A DNA stretch of 13,329 nt from Aved-18 sp964606665 (GCA_964606665.1 CAZSHS010000068.1:1-13329); one strand, 5' to 3'. Shown: positions 1 to 7,253, numbered from the stretch's first letter. Notes: generated by a model from the sequence alone, not told the origin. Program-made: numbers and translations.

Positions 1-1
1 C

Positions 2-658
2 TGTGCCAATCAAACTATTTTAGACAAAATCGACGAGAGTATTAAGGAGCTTTCCTGTTCTAGTATACTTAGCGAATTGATTTTGAGCTTGAAGTTAATC
101 GCTTACAAATTACTCTATAACCCTTTTGCATTAAGCATCGTATATGGTGCGCCACTTCGTGCCAATCTAAAAAATGGCGATGAAATAAAAGCTTTAGACG
201 AATTATTTCCTTTGCAGATTCCCGTTAGACAAGTCGGCTCATTCAGGCGCGCAGTGGGTCTTTCGGCGCTCAAGCGTCTTAATGAATTTAGCCGTCAGAA
301 AAGACATCACGCACAAATTCTTATGAATAAGCTAAAAGAGCTTGAATCTTTAGGCCTCTTTTTAGTAGAAAAGCCAAGCCTAAGTAATACGGGATGTTTT
401 GCTTATGTTTTAGTCCGTGCAGAAAAAGGTCTTTTGCGCGATAAGATTTTAAATTTACTCTGGAGCCAGGGACTTGGACTGAGCAAAGCCTTTGCCTGCG
501 AGCTTACAGCATACAAATATTTAGAGCGCATTGTACCTAAGACATCGTGCCCAAATGCAGAATCATTCGCCAGGCAATCATTAACTATAAGCAACAGCCA
601 TTACATGAGCGAATCAGACATGGACGAAATCATTGGTCTAATTAAAAAACTGGACTAA
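2..658 (+). CDS. DegT/DnrJ/EryC1-type PLP aminotransferase, C-terminal part (5' truncated by window)
   Basis: The reading frame is open from base 2 to the TAA at 656-658, giving 218 residues, and no start codon is needed inside the window. A TTG at 77 is in frame but is more likely an internal leucine. The family uses pyridoxal phosphate to transaminate nucleotide-linked keto-sugars. Its PLP lysine lies in the N-terminal half, which is not in the window. The C-terminal features are visible: VGSFRRAVGLSALKRL followed by a basic helix (R-QKRHHAQ), matching the conserved region where these enzymes list an active-site stretch followed by 'A..L..L....R..A'. The end carries CPNAESFARQSLTISNSHYM then a short helix, like the family's 'P.A......l.lP.h..ls..d' terminus. 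Full members are about 370-400 residues, so roughly 160-180 are missing. The substrate cannot be told from this part. It is convergent with the next gene. Confidence 0.72.
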   Translation, partial: CANQTILDKIDESIKELSCSSILSELILSLKLIAYKLLYNPFALSIVYGAPLRANLKNGDEIKALDELFPLQIPVRQVGSFRRAVGLSALKRLNEFSRQKRHHAQILMNKLKELESLGLFLVEKPSLSNTGCFAYVLVRAEKGLLRDKILNLLWSQGLGLSKAFACELTAYKYLERIVPKTSCPNAESFARQSLTISNSHYMSESDMDEIIGLIKKLD

Positions 659-675
659 AGTCTAGTTTAATTTAT
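642..675. terminator. Bidirectional intrinsic terminator between convergent genes
   Basis: Arms 647-656 (AAACTGGACT) and 659-668 (AGTCTAGTTT) are complementary over ten positions with one G-U wobble and almost no spacer, so the real loop is probably the central four bases. The rightward transcript continues into a T-rich stretch (TTTAATTTAT). The leftward transcript runs into six Ts from the A-run at 644-649. The hairpin contains the TAA of the aminotransferase (656-658) and overlaps the TAA of the leftward gene (667-669). The stem is AT-rich, so its strength is uncertain. Confidence 0.55.
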
Positions 676-1881
676 AGACTGATCGTTTTGCACTGCCACT
701 GGCTCAGTCTTCTGCGCGTCTGTTGCAGGTATCAAAGGAGTGGCTACAGTAGCAGCACCAGAGGCAGGACCAAGTATCGTTGGCACTGCTTGTGAGCCAG
801 TCATATGTTTGACCACATTTTCGCAATATGTCATCAAAATAGGATTCTTAGTCAACTTGGCTATTTGATAACGATCTAGTGCCAGATGAGACTTTTCAGA
901 TATTAACGTACTGCGACTGGCAAGTCGTTTGTCTAGATAAATCTCTCGCAGCATTTTGTCTTCTTCATCGCCGCCTGTTGCCATTGTATAGAAAAACAAT
1001 GCAATTTGAGATGCTGGTGCCACCACTGTTGGACTCATCGAAGCGATACCAAGACTTGTTTTAATTGTGCGTGCAGTCGCTAAATACAATTTGCCATGCC
1101 CATTGTATTTGTGCACAGCATCCACCACATCTTTTATAACCGGGTCTGTGTCTTTGCAAATTTGCATGATAGCTTTTTGCTTTTCTTGGCGCTGGCTAAT
1201 ACTCCAGACCTTGCCATCAAATGTGGAGACATTTGCAGGTCGTCTGGCCCAAGATCTAAACTCAACAACAGTTTTACGAGCCAAATCTTCGCCGACAAGT
1301 TCTTTCAGACTGTTATATGCAACGGTTGCCTGCTCTTTATCTTCATTTGCATCAGAGAAAGAACCACCAAGTGCAGCAGCAAGATCCATCGCAGTTGCTA
1401 CCACTGCTAGTTCGACTTCATCTTTGTGTTTTTGGCTGAGCCATTCGGCTGAACCTTTACTTTTCAGTTTTTTCTTTTCTTCTAAAATGACATCGCCCAT
1501 CTCGCTTGATGGGGTCGAGCCTCTGTAACCAAAAACATAGTTGAGCGCATCGAATGATTTGGCAATAACTTTGCGATGTCCCGAATTATGAGTTTTGACT
1601 TTTTTATCGAGGGTTTCGGTACGTGGGTGCTTTTCTTGAGCTGTACTTACAAGCTCGTCAACGATTGTGGCGTTTTCGTCCTTTTTATCGGTGATTTCAA
1701 CACCAGCTTGAAGTACTGTGCCTTCCTCAAGCTTCATATGCGGAGTCATAAGAACGCTTTGTGCTGAGCGCGAATCGGCCTCAGACTCTGATAAAGCTGC
1801 CCCGTAGGCTGGCTGGACCAAGACTAAAACGGTCAGAAGTGCCAGTTTGCCAGTTTTGCTGGATTTAAAAGAGGTTGTCAT
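667..1881 (-). CDS. Unrecognised secreted protein, about 404 aa
   Basis: I do not recognise a family. The ATG at 1881 gives an N-terminus with a short charged start (MTTSFKSSKTGK), a hydrophobic core LALLTVLVLVQPAYG and small residues before an acidic mature region, which is a plausible Sec signal peptide cleaved near AYGA-A or shortly after. A TTG four codons upstream (1893) is in frame and has GAGGG before it, but a perfect TATAAT at 1906-1911 would leave that start almost no leader, so the ATG is preferred. The mature part is hydrophilic and mostly helical-looking, with a lysine-rich stretch (EEKKKLKSKG) and two mildly hydrophobic segments (ELAVVATAMDLAAALGG and SQIALFFYTMATGG). The tail is Ala/Thr/Pro-rich and low in complexity. 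It is the last gene of the leftward block. Location outside the cytoplasm is inferred from the signal peptide only. Confidence 0.7.
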   Translation of the reverse strand: MTTSFKSSKTGKLALLTVLVLVQPAYGAALSESEADSRSAQSVLMTPHMKLEEGTVLQAGVEITDKKDENATIVDELVSTAQEKHPRTETLDKKVKTHNSGHRKVIAKSFDALNYVFGYRGSTPSSEMGDVILEEKKKLKSKGSAEWLSQKHKDEVELAVVATAMDLAAALGGSFSDANEDKEQATVAYNSLKELVGEDLARKTVVEFRSWARRPANVSTFDGKVWSISQRQEKQKAIMQICKDTDPVIKDVVDAVHKYNGHGKLYLATARTIKTSLGIASMSPTVVAPASQIALFFYTMATGGDEEDKMLREIYLDKRLASRSTLISEKSHLALDRYQIAKLTKNPILMTYCENVVKHMTGSQAVPTILGPASGAATVATPLIPATDAQKTEPVAVQNDQSIN

Positions 1882-1905
1882 AGGACTCGCCAACAGGAGC
1901 CCTCA

Positions 1906-1911
1906 ATTATA
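1906..1911 (-). promoter_or_regulatory. Candidate -10 box (TATAAT) before the secreted-protein gene
   Basis: On the minus strand, bases 1911 to 1906 read TATAAT, a perfect sigma-70-type -10 hexamer, with TGAG just upstream. It would start transcription about 18 nt before the ATG at 1881. No good -35 box lies at 16-18 bp; the nearest hexamers there are weak, and TTGGCA is only 13 bp away. It may let the last gene of the leftward block be expressed on its own. Confidence 0.3.
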
Positions 1912-1955
1912 CTCAGCAACTCGATGCCAAGCAGTGCTTTGCAATTATCAATTTC

Positions 1956-2567
1956 TTATTGAATATTCTCTGAAGCCGCAACTTGCGATTGGACACGCTC
2001 TGCCATTGCTTTAACGTTACCAAGGCGACGTTGTAGCTTTTTACCTGTGGCATTGTTCATCATGCTTTCTGGAGCGGGAAAGCCAAGGTCAATGTGTGTA
2101 GAAAGTACCAATTCGGTCTTTTTACCATTCTCGATTGGATTTAGCACCCATGAACCTTCCATTGCTTTGAAACGATCTGAATGAAGCAATTTGTAGTCGA
2201 TTCGCTTGCCTGGCACTTCGTCGTTACTCATTTTGCAAACCGATGTGCCAAAAATTGGAAGAAGCTGGAATTTTTGCTCTAAAACTGCATGGTTATCTTT
2301 CTGAGCAAGAATTTTACTGTAAGCCAAATCGGGGTCTTTTTTACGCTCATCGTGCACTGTGTCCCAAACTATGTTTGGGGGCGCATCAATAATCACTTTG
2401 GCCTGTACCCAGTTCTTTTTGTCTTGATCCTTTATATAAGAAACTTGAGTTGTTTCAGTTTTGACTTTTGACTTAGCTTGCACACTCTGAGTACTCACAT
2501 GCATAGAAGCAATCAATACTGCTGTAGTAGCAAATATGGTGGCGGCTTTTTTGGAGTTTTTCTGCAT
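1956..2567 (-). CDS. Secreted SRPBCC/START-like (polyketide cyclase / coenzyme Q-binding fold) protein
   Basis: Starting at the ATG at 2567, with AGGTG a suitable distance upstream, the protein is 203 residues. A longer in-frame extension to 2636 begins with TTG and would bury the signal peptide, so I reject it. Residues 1-31 form a clear signal peptide: a basic start (MQKNSKKAAT), a hydrophobic core (IFATTAVLIASM) and an AXA-like VQA cleavage site. The mature part fits the SRPBCC helix-grip fold: VQAKVIIDAPPNIVWDTVHD (about 54-73) is the typical first strand plus 'aPp..vW....D' helix, then GSWVLNPIENGKKTELVLSTHIDLGFPAP (about 138-166), the 'g.w.l.p..ngt.l.......g.p.p' strands, then a C-terminal helix from about 170. 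Such folds bind hydrophobic ligands. Export of the domain suggests lipid binding outside the cytoplasm, but the ligand is unknown. It lies 70 nt after the methyltransferase-like gene. Confidence 0.75.
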   Translation of the reverse strand: MQKNSKKAATIFATTAVLIASMHVSTQSVQAKSKVKTETTQVSYIKDQDKKNWVQAKVIIDAPPNIVWDTVHDERKKDPDLAYSKILAQKDNHAVLEQKFQLLPIFGTSVCKMSNDEVPGKRIDYKLLHSDRFKAMEGSWVLNPIENGKKTELVLSTHIDLGFPAPESMMNNATGKKLQRRLGNVKAMAERVQSQVAASENIQ

Positions 2568-2637
2568 TAGGAGCACCTGAGTTTGGTAACTAAGATTGAG
2601 ACGGCGACTAACCACTAAAGTTCCTTTTCTGTTCAAA

Positions 2638-3303
2638 TTATACGCCTATAGGTATGAATTTGGGAACCAGTCTTCTCCAACCCATATTTTCTGCGTACTG
2701 CTTATATGGCTCGCCTAAAGCTTCAAGCAGCATTTGCTCCTCGTACTTGGCACGTCTGAGCCAGAGCGGAGCGACCATAAGCACAGTGAACAAGGCGCAA
2801 AAAATAGATGTGCTTGCAAGTGAAGCACCAAGCAAGGATTGAATAATGCCTGAGTAGGCAGGATGCATAACAAAGGCAAGCAGCCCGGTATCTTTTACTT
2901 TATGGTCTTCCATAACTTCAGCATCGGTGGAGAACATTTCTCCAAGCGAATACCAACCACCAATCATAAAAATGAGTCCGCTGAGCAAAATTAGATTACC
3001 GACCCACGAAACTATAGTGGCTGCAGTAGCCAGTGCACCTTGTCCATTGACACCATCAGTCAGCACTATAAATGGCACAAGAGCTGGGATAGTTTTGAAG
3101 AAGCCATTGTAGGCAAAAACACTAAACGCAATAAGAAAAATGGTGAATACAGAAACCAGTTGCGGTGCGCGTTGAATCAGAAAGTTCTTTTCATACTTGG
3201 TCCCTGTTCCTCTTCGCATAAATCCTTTAGCAAGGACCGGTACTGCAAATAACAAACCAACGCCCAAAATTGCGAACATAACTAAGGTAGACGGGGTGAA
3301 CAT
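2638..3303 (-). CDS. Isoprenylcysteine carboxyl methyltransferase (ICMT)/PEMT-like membrane protein
   Basis: The ATG at 3303 is preceded by AGAGGA and gives 221 residues. A GTG at 3351 would overlap the upstream gene and is less likely. Hydrophobic segments lie at about 7-25, 48-66, 73-81 with 95-115, 140-160 and 162-182. The C-terminal third holds the family signature: HPAYSG at 147-152, corresponding to the usual 'RHP.Y.G' (the Arg is Met here), then RRAKYEEQMLLEALGEPYKQY at 183-203, matching 'EE..L...FG..Y..Y', and a closing VPKF. Members use S-adenosylmethionine at the membrane interface to methylate small or lipidic substrates; many bacterial members have unknown targets. It follows the LolA-like gene after 19 nt and precedes the SRPBCC gene, suggesting co-expression in envelope lipid metabolism. 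Confidence 0.78.
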   Translation of the reverse strand: MFTPSTLVMFAILGVGLLFAVPVLAKGFMRRGTGTKYEKNFLIQRAPQLVSVFTIFLIAFSVFAYNGFFKTIPALVPFIVLTDGVNGQGALATAATIVSWVGNLILLSGLIFMIGGWYSLGEMFSTDAEVMEDHKVKDTGLLAFVMHPAYSGIIQSLLGASLASTSIFCALFTVLMVAPLWLRRAKYEEQMLLEALGEPYKQYAENMGWRRLVPKFIPIGV

Positions 3304-3322
3304 TCTTGGTATTCCTCTTTTA

Positions 3323-4171
3323 TTAATCCAGTTTTGCTTGGTCGCCAGCACTCAATTTGCTGATATCAGCTTTGACGCCTTTGACGTTAAAAAAGTTGTC
3401 GGCTATGCCTTGATTTGCTTTTACAGAATTCCAGGTGGCATATGACCAGAGCTTGCCACTGTCAGTGTAATCCCACCATTCAGCAGGAAGTTTTGTTTTG
3501 GAGTTTACATGCACTTTTTTCCAGAGCTTATCTTTGTAGAGCTCTAACACGTAAACAGATTCACTCTTACCTTCAAATGTTGTAGGAGCCTTAGTCACCT
3601 TAGTAGTGACTCCATCTTTACTGAAATCTTTTAACGCTTTTGCAAGTGATTTAAAATCGGATTGAACCATTGGATGTCCGTTTGCCGAACGCAACATACC
3701 CGAGTCGGCAGGAAGCTCTGCCACGAAAGCTTTGAGCATTCCACCCAAGTGAGCACGTACTTTTCCATCTGGACCAAGTACTGCAACTGCACCCTTTTTA
3801 TACTGACCGGTTTCTTCCAACCTGATTAAACCTGGCTTTTTATAAGTGAATATGCCTTCTTCGACTATCGGTTTAGATTTTTTATACACTTTCATTGTGT
3901 AATTGAACGAATAGTCGTTGTATTTGTCGGCAGCTTCAAACATGTCTTGAACGAAGGCTTTGCCGTCGATCATTTCTATTTCTTTGGATTCTTTGTCTTG
4001 TTTGGCTGGAGCATCATTCAACATGCTCACTTTTCTGAAATTTTGTTTTGAATTCTGTTTTAAGGAGTCAGCAGTTTTACCCGCAGCGAATGCTTGGCTA
4101 CAGCTTAAGCCGCTTACAGTTAGGGTTGACAATGCAAGTGTCAATGCGATTGTAAGCACTTTCTTGGTCAT
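3323..4171 (-). CDS. Secreted LolA-like / DUF1571-type protein
   Basis: The start chosen is the ATG at 4171, which gives 282 residues and a classic signal peptide: MTKK, a hydrophobic stretch ALTLALSTLTVSGLSC and AFA before AGK (cleavage near residue 29-30). The ATG overlaps the TGA of the upstream gene as ATGA, so the two are probably translationally coupled. The domain resembles the LolA-like beta-barrel seen in DUF1571 and related periplasmic proteins: early strand YSFNYTMKVYKKSKP, then GIFTYKKPGLIRLEE, 'VAVLGPDGKVRAH', and a C-terminal VHVNSKTKLPAEWWDYTDSG, like the family's 'vd..t.lP......yd..G', followed by an IADNFFNVKG-type ending. LolA itself carries lipoproteins between membranes, but this relative should be called only a probable periplasmic lipid or lipoprotein binder. 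The alternative is a generic outer-membrane lipoprotein-sorting homologue. Confidence 0.7.
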   Translation of the reverse strand: MTKKVLTIALTLALSTLTVSGLSCSQAFAAGKTADSLKQNSKQNFRKVSMLNDAPAKQDKESKEIEMIDGKAFVQDMFEAADKYNDYSFNYTMKVYKKSKPIVEEGIFTYKKPGLIRLEETGQYKKGAVAVLGPDGKVRAHLGGMLKAFVAELPADSGMLRSANGHPMVQSDFKSLAKALKDFSKDGVTTKVTKAPTTFEGKSESVYVLELYKDKLWKKVHVNSKTKLPAEWWDYTDSGKLWSYATWNSVKANQGIADNFFNVKGVKADISKLSAGDQAKLD

Positions 4172-4881
4172 TTTTTTACTAGCTCCCGATCTACACTCAG
4201 TGGTGATTGCCACCATTGATATATAGCGTCTACCAATTGAACGACGCCTACAGGTAACTTATTAGGCGGGTCAACTTTTAGCTCTTCACTCAAGCCTTTG
4301 ATCCATAATGCCTGTCTGGCATTTGGTTTGGCGTGATAGCGAGCCCATGCCAGTCCTTCAATCAATTCTTGCTGGCTGAAAATGCGACCGTCAATATTAT
4401 TATGATTGGGATCGCTGAAATATTTATCGACAATTTGATAAGAATAACGACCAAAAAATGTGGCAGCCAATTCGATAGTTAAAATGGCTAAAATGCCTTC
4501 CTGAAGTTTTTTGGACTGACATTGAGCATTAAAGATTTCTTGGAGCAAAGCTGTTGTAGGGTCTGGAACCCATTCGTTTAATTGCTCATGGGTAAAGCCA
4601 AAAAAACGGCACTGATTGAGATTCATGCTCTGGAAGTAATTATCTTTATCCGCCACCTGTTCAAAAAATTTGGTTGTGTAGACAAAGTCCTCAGGTAAAA
4701 GCTTTCTTACCTTGGCAACATTCTGGGGTACGACCGAAATTAAAGGCCACGAACGCAGACAAATTTCCTGGCTTACGCCAACCGTTCGCTCCGGCGAAGC
4801 CAAATCAGCCAGAATTGGGCTTTTCACGCATCCAGCTTCAAGTAGATTTAGGAGGGTGGCGAACCAGGGAAGAATCTTCAT
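4168..4881 (-). CDS. Unrecognised mostly helical protein, 237 aa
   Basis: I do not recognise this protein. An ATG at 4881 is preferred; a TTG two codons earlier (4887) is the only alternative, and neither has a strong ribosome site. The N-terminus MKILPWFATLLNLLEAGC is moderately hydrophobic but lacks a lipobox (Glu and Ala before Gly-Cys) and ends in an acidic/helical region, so I do not call it a lipoprotein or a secreted protein. Visible regions are a Cys-rich start (AGC, EICLR, NQC, AQC), a central hydrophobic helix GILAILTIELAATFFGRYSY, then HNNIDGRIFSQQELIEGLAWARYHAKP and a Trp-rich tail (IYQWWQSPL). The pattern is reminiscent of four-helix or heme-oxygenase-like folds, but conserved ligand residues cannot be matched. 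It is the first gene of the leftward block and its TGA overlaps the next gene's ATG. Confidence 0.6.
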   Translation of the reverse strand: MKILPWFATLLNLLEAGCVKSPILADLASPERTVGVSQEICLRSWPLISVVPQNVAKVRKLLPEDFVYTTKFFEQVADKDNYFQSMNLNQCRFFGFTHEQLNEWVPDPTTALLQEIFNAQCQSKKLQEGILAILTIELAATFFGRYSYQIVDKYFSDPNHNNIDGRIFSQQELIEGLAWARYHAKPNARQALWIKGLSEELKVDPPNKLPVGVVQLVDAIYQWWQSPLSVDRELVKK

Positions 4882-5004
4882 TTTCAAAGATTACTATGTG
4901 TAGCTATTTGGCTCATGGCATCACGCTAATATTGTGTCAATAATGTTAAACTCAACGACTGGACCCCCATAACAGATGGTCGAATACCTAACTGGTGCTC
5001 TCAC
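4882..5004. promoter_or_regulatory. Divergent intergenic region between leftward and rightward blocks
   Basis: This 123-bp space separates two divergently read gene blocks, so it should hold promoters for both. An AT-rich core lies at about 4924-4950. On the minus strand, 4940-4935 reads TTGACA, the consensus -35 box, but no TATAAT-like hexamer sits 16-18 bp downstream. On the plus strand TAATAT at 4927-4932 has no -35 partner at the usual distance. I cannot assign a definite promoter or operator here. Confidence 0.4.
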
Positions 5005-5979
5005 TTGAAAGACAATCTAGTCGCCTCCCCGCTGCCCCAATTAAAAAGTTACCCAAGAACCGGTATAGAACCGGAGTTGCATTGGATTAAAGCATCGGAC
5101 GATTACCAGGTAAATTGTCGAGTCTGGCGTGGAAAGGTAGGTTCGCCAGTTGTACTTTATCTTCATGGCATAGAAGGGCACAGTCAGTGGTTTGAAAACA
5201 CCGCTTTTGCTCTAAACGAAAAGGGCATTACTGTTTACGCTCCAGACCGTCGCGGCTCAGGGCTCAACCCGCGAGATCGTGGACAATTGAGCAGTTACAA
5301 ACTTTACTTAAACGACATCCACTCAATGCTAAGACGCATCGAGCGTGATCACGCTGGACATCCCATCGTTTTGTGGGGAAATTGCTGGGGAGCTAAGGCA
5401 GCGGTCCTAATTTGCCAGGACCCAGATCCAAACGCCAAAGGCGAAAAGAAAGAGCTTCAAGAAGCCGAATCACACCCAATATCGGGTCTTGTATTGTCCA
5501 GTCCAGCAATTTTCAGCCAAATCGATTTCGATTTAAAAACCAAAGCAGAGATTGCTTTCAACCATTATCTGGGCGACAAAATGGGTGGAGACCGCCGCAC
5601 CATGAAAAAATGGCCGCTGCCACTAAAGCCTTCGATGTTTACCGACAATGAGGCTTATCTTGAATATTTAGAGCACGACGCCTTGCGAATACAGTTTGTT
5701 ACATCAACATTTTTGGTGGAAAGCCACAAGATGTCGGGCTTAGCTCAAAACGCAGCCAAAGGACTTTCACTTCCAATCCTAATTTTGCAGGCTGGCGCAG
5801 ATCAAATAGTGGACATTAAAGCGACTCAGAACTTTCTGGCAAAAACTAAAAGTGCAGAAAAATCTATGCGACTCTTCCCAGATGCCAAACATGTTTTGGA
5901 TTTCGACAACAACTGGTTCAAAGACTACGCCCACCTTGCCGCCGAATGGGTTTCGGCAAGACTTCCTGTAGTGTGCTAA
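5005..5979 (+). CDS. Alpha/beta hydrolase (monoacylglycerol-lipase-like, Hydrolase_4 type) with Cys nucleophile
   Basis: The protein is 324 residues and starts at TTG 5005. An in-frame stop at 4927-4929 and the lack of any ATG or GTG between make this the first sensible start. The fold is clear: YLHGIEGHS (52-60, the oxyanion-hole HG), APDRRGSG (79-86), then WGNCWGAKAA (124-133), the nucleophile elbow. It reads G-N-C-W-G where serine is usual, so the nucleophile is Cys127 (codon TGC at 5383). The remaining triad is probably Asp266 (in QAGADQIVD) and His296 (in FPDAKHVL). Hydrolase_4 enzymes split acylglycerols or other esters with Ser. Cys at this site is known in dienelactone hydrolases, so the protein may be an esterase, thioesterase, lactonase or acyltransferase. 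The next gene follows after 15 nt and leads to GH3, so an acyl-amino-acid substrate is possible. Confidence 0.85.
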   Translation: MKDNLVASPLPQLKSYPRTGIEPELHWIKASDDYQVNCRVWRGKVGSPVVLYLHGIEGHSQWFENTAFALNEKGITVYAPDRRGSGLNPRDRGQLSSYKLYLNDIHSMLRRIERDHAGHPIVLWGNCWGAKAAVLICQDPDPNAKGEKKELQEAESHPISGLVLSSPAIFSQIDFDLKTKAEIAFNHYLGDKMGGDRRTMKKWPLPLKPSMFTDNEAYLEYLEHDALRIQFVTSTFLVESHKMSGLAQNAAKGLSLPILILQAGADQIVDIKATQNFLAKTKSAEKSMRLFPDAKHVLDFDNNWFKDYAHLAAEWVSARLPVVC

Positions 5980-5994
5980 GAAGCAATTAAAAGA

Positions 5995-7230
5995 ATGCGT
6001 ATTTCTAATATAGAAGTTATGGTTGTTAATTTGCCTTTCCGGGTTACATTCGGGCACAACCTTGCATCGCGCAAATCTTCTAGCAATATTTTAGTCAAAA
6101 CCACACTAGAGTCTGATGATAAGCGCATCTTTATAGGCTATGGTGAAAGCATTCCGCGTGATTATGTAACCGGTGAAACGATACAAAGTGCACTCAAAGC
6201 AATTGAGAGTCAATTCATTCCTCAATTACGTGATTTTCAATTTGAAACACCGCTTGCTGCACTTGCCCATTTAGAGAGCTATTCTGGCGCGAATAACGCT
6301 GCCTGGTGTGCTGTTGAAATTTCTATTCTTGATGCTCTAGCAAAAGCAAGTAATCTGCAATTAGCTTATTTACTTTCCTTGTATGATTCAGCCAAGAACT
6401 CCAAAGATGCAAAAACAAACTCGGTTAAAACCACAACTATTGAAAGTGTCATAGATTATGGCGGTGTGGTTCCCTTTGGTCCCCCTTTAGCCATTGGGGC
6501 TTTAATGCTGTGCTATAAGGCTTACGGGTTCAAAACGGTCAAACTCAAAATGGGCCGAGACTTCGAAAGAGGATTGTTTACTCTTCAAATGGCGCGAAAA
6601 ATAATGGGAAGTGAAGCTACTATCAGGACTGACGCAAATTGCGGCTGGACTGTGGAGGAAACTTTGTTTTTTGCCGAAAAAATGCGCAAGTATAAAGTAT
6701 CTTCAATTGAGCAACCAATTGATGCAGAGAATATTGCTGGACTGCAGCGCTTAACCGCCGAGATACCCGAAACCATCGTGGCAGACGAGTCGTTGTGTAC
6801 TATGGACCAGGCTAAATTGCTCATAAGTACAAGGGCATGCGACGCCTTCAATATTCGCTTATCTAAAGTGGGTGGAGTTCTCGCCTCAATGCAAATGGCC
6901 GACATGGCAAGACAAGCCGGTCTTGGTTGTTTGATGGGAGCACAAGTAGGAGAATCTGCAATCTTGAGTGCGGCTGGACGCGCTTTTGCAGCCGTGAAAG
7001 GTCCTTTCGACAATTGCGAAGGTTCTTTCAATAAGCTGTTACTGCACGAAGATTTGTCTAATACCAATATTGGCATCGCCCCTGGTGGCATAGGAGATTT
7101 GCCTACCGTTCCTGGAATTGGTGTCGAAGTAGATGAACGCAAACTAAAAAAATATGCAAGCTCGCAGACCTCACACAAGATCAGTAGCAATGGCTCTCAG
7201 GCGCAGCTAGCTGATACGGCGATCTCATAA
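5995..7230 (+). CDS. Enolase-superfamily enzyme, muconate-lactonizing subgroup (dipeptide epimerase / N-acylamino-acid racemase-like)
   Basis: The protein has 411 residues. An N-terminal capping domain (about 1-130) with the 'PFRVTFGHNLASRKSSS' region (14-30), which forms the substrate-specificity loop, precedes a TIM barrel. The catalytic set is complete: K183 and K185 in KLKMG, Asp213 in RTDANCGW, Glu239 in EQP, Asp264 in VADES and Lys291 in RLSKVGG. Two Lys on opposite faces and three acidic Mg2+ ligands mark the muconate-lactonizing subgroup, which abstracts a proton alpha to a carboxylate. Members include muconate cycloisomerase, o-succinylbenzoate synthase, N-succinylamino-acid racemase and dipeptide epimerases. 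The last normally have a DxD pair on the eighth strand; here the matching place appears to be N-C-E (340-342), so the substrate may not be an ordinary dipeptide. A hydrophilic stretch at 131-150 and the polar tail after about 385 look like insertions. Confidence 0.82.
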   Translation: MRISNIEVMVVNLPFRVTFGHNLASRKSSSNILVKTTLESDDKRIFIGYGESIPRDYVTGETIQSALKAIESQFIPQLRDFQFETPLAALAHLESYSGANNAAWCAVEISILDALAKASNLQLAYLLSLYDSAKNSKDAKTNSVKTTTIESVIDYGGVVPFGPPLAIGALMLCYKAYGFKTVKLKMGRDFERGLFTLQMARKIMGSEATIRTDANCGWTVEETLFFAEKMRKYKVSSIEQPIDAENIAGLQRLTAEIPETIVADESLCTMDQAKLLISTRACDAFNIRLSKVGGVLASMQMADMARQAGLGCLMGAQVGESAILSAAGRAFAAVKGPFDNCEGSFNKLLLHEDLSNTNIGIAPGGIGDLPTVPGIGVEVDERKLKKYASSQTSHKISSNGSQAQLADTAIS

Positions 7231-7253
7231 GATCTTAATCCAACGGAGCGATA

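Noticed and set aside
403..594. Open frame on the minus strand inside the aminotransferase
   Set aside because: It is fully nested in a gene with clear family motifs and has no ribosome site or recognisable content.
1067..1528. Long plus-strand open frames (about 100-150 codons) opposite the secreted unknown protein
   Set aside because: They are Cys/Ser/Phe-rich shadow translations with no start signals; the minus-strand frame has a signal peptide and spans the whole region.
1928..1942. Near-palindrome AAGCAGTGCTT as an operator
   Set aside because: It has a central mismatch, is short and unrepeated, and has no T-run; it could be chance.
4873..4881. Lipobox-like LEAGC near the N-terminus of the unknown 237-aa protein
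   Set aside because: The Glu at -3 does not fit a lipobox, and the N-terminus has little positive charge and a broken hydrophobic core.
4935..4940. TTGACA on the minus strand as a firm promoter for the leftward block
   Set aside because: It is a consensus -35 box, but no -10-like sequence lies at 16-18 bp, so I do not call a full promoter.
6585..7190. 201-codon minus-strand frame opposite the enolase-superfamily gene
   Set aside because: The opposite strand has the complete catalytic residue set; this frame is a reverse-complement shadow.
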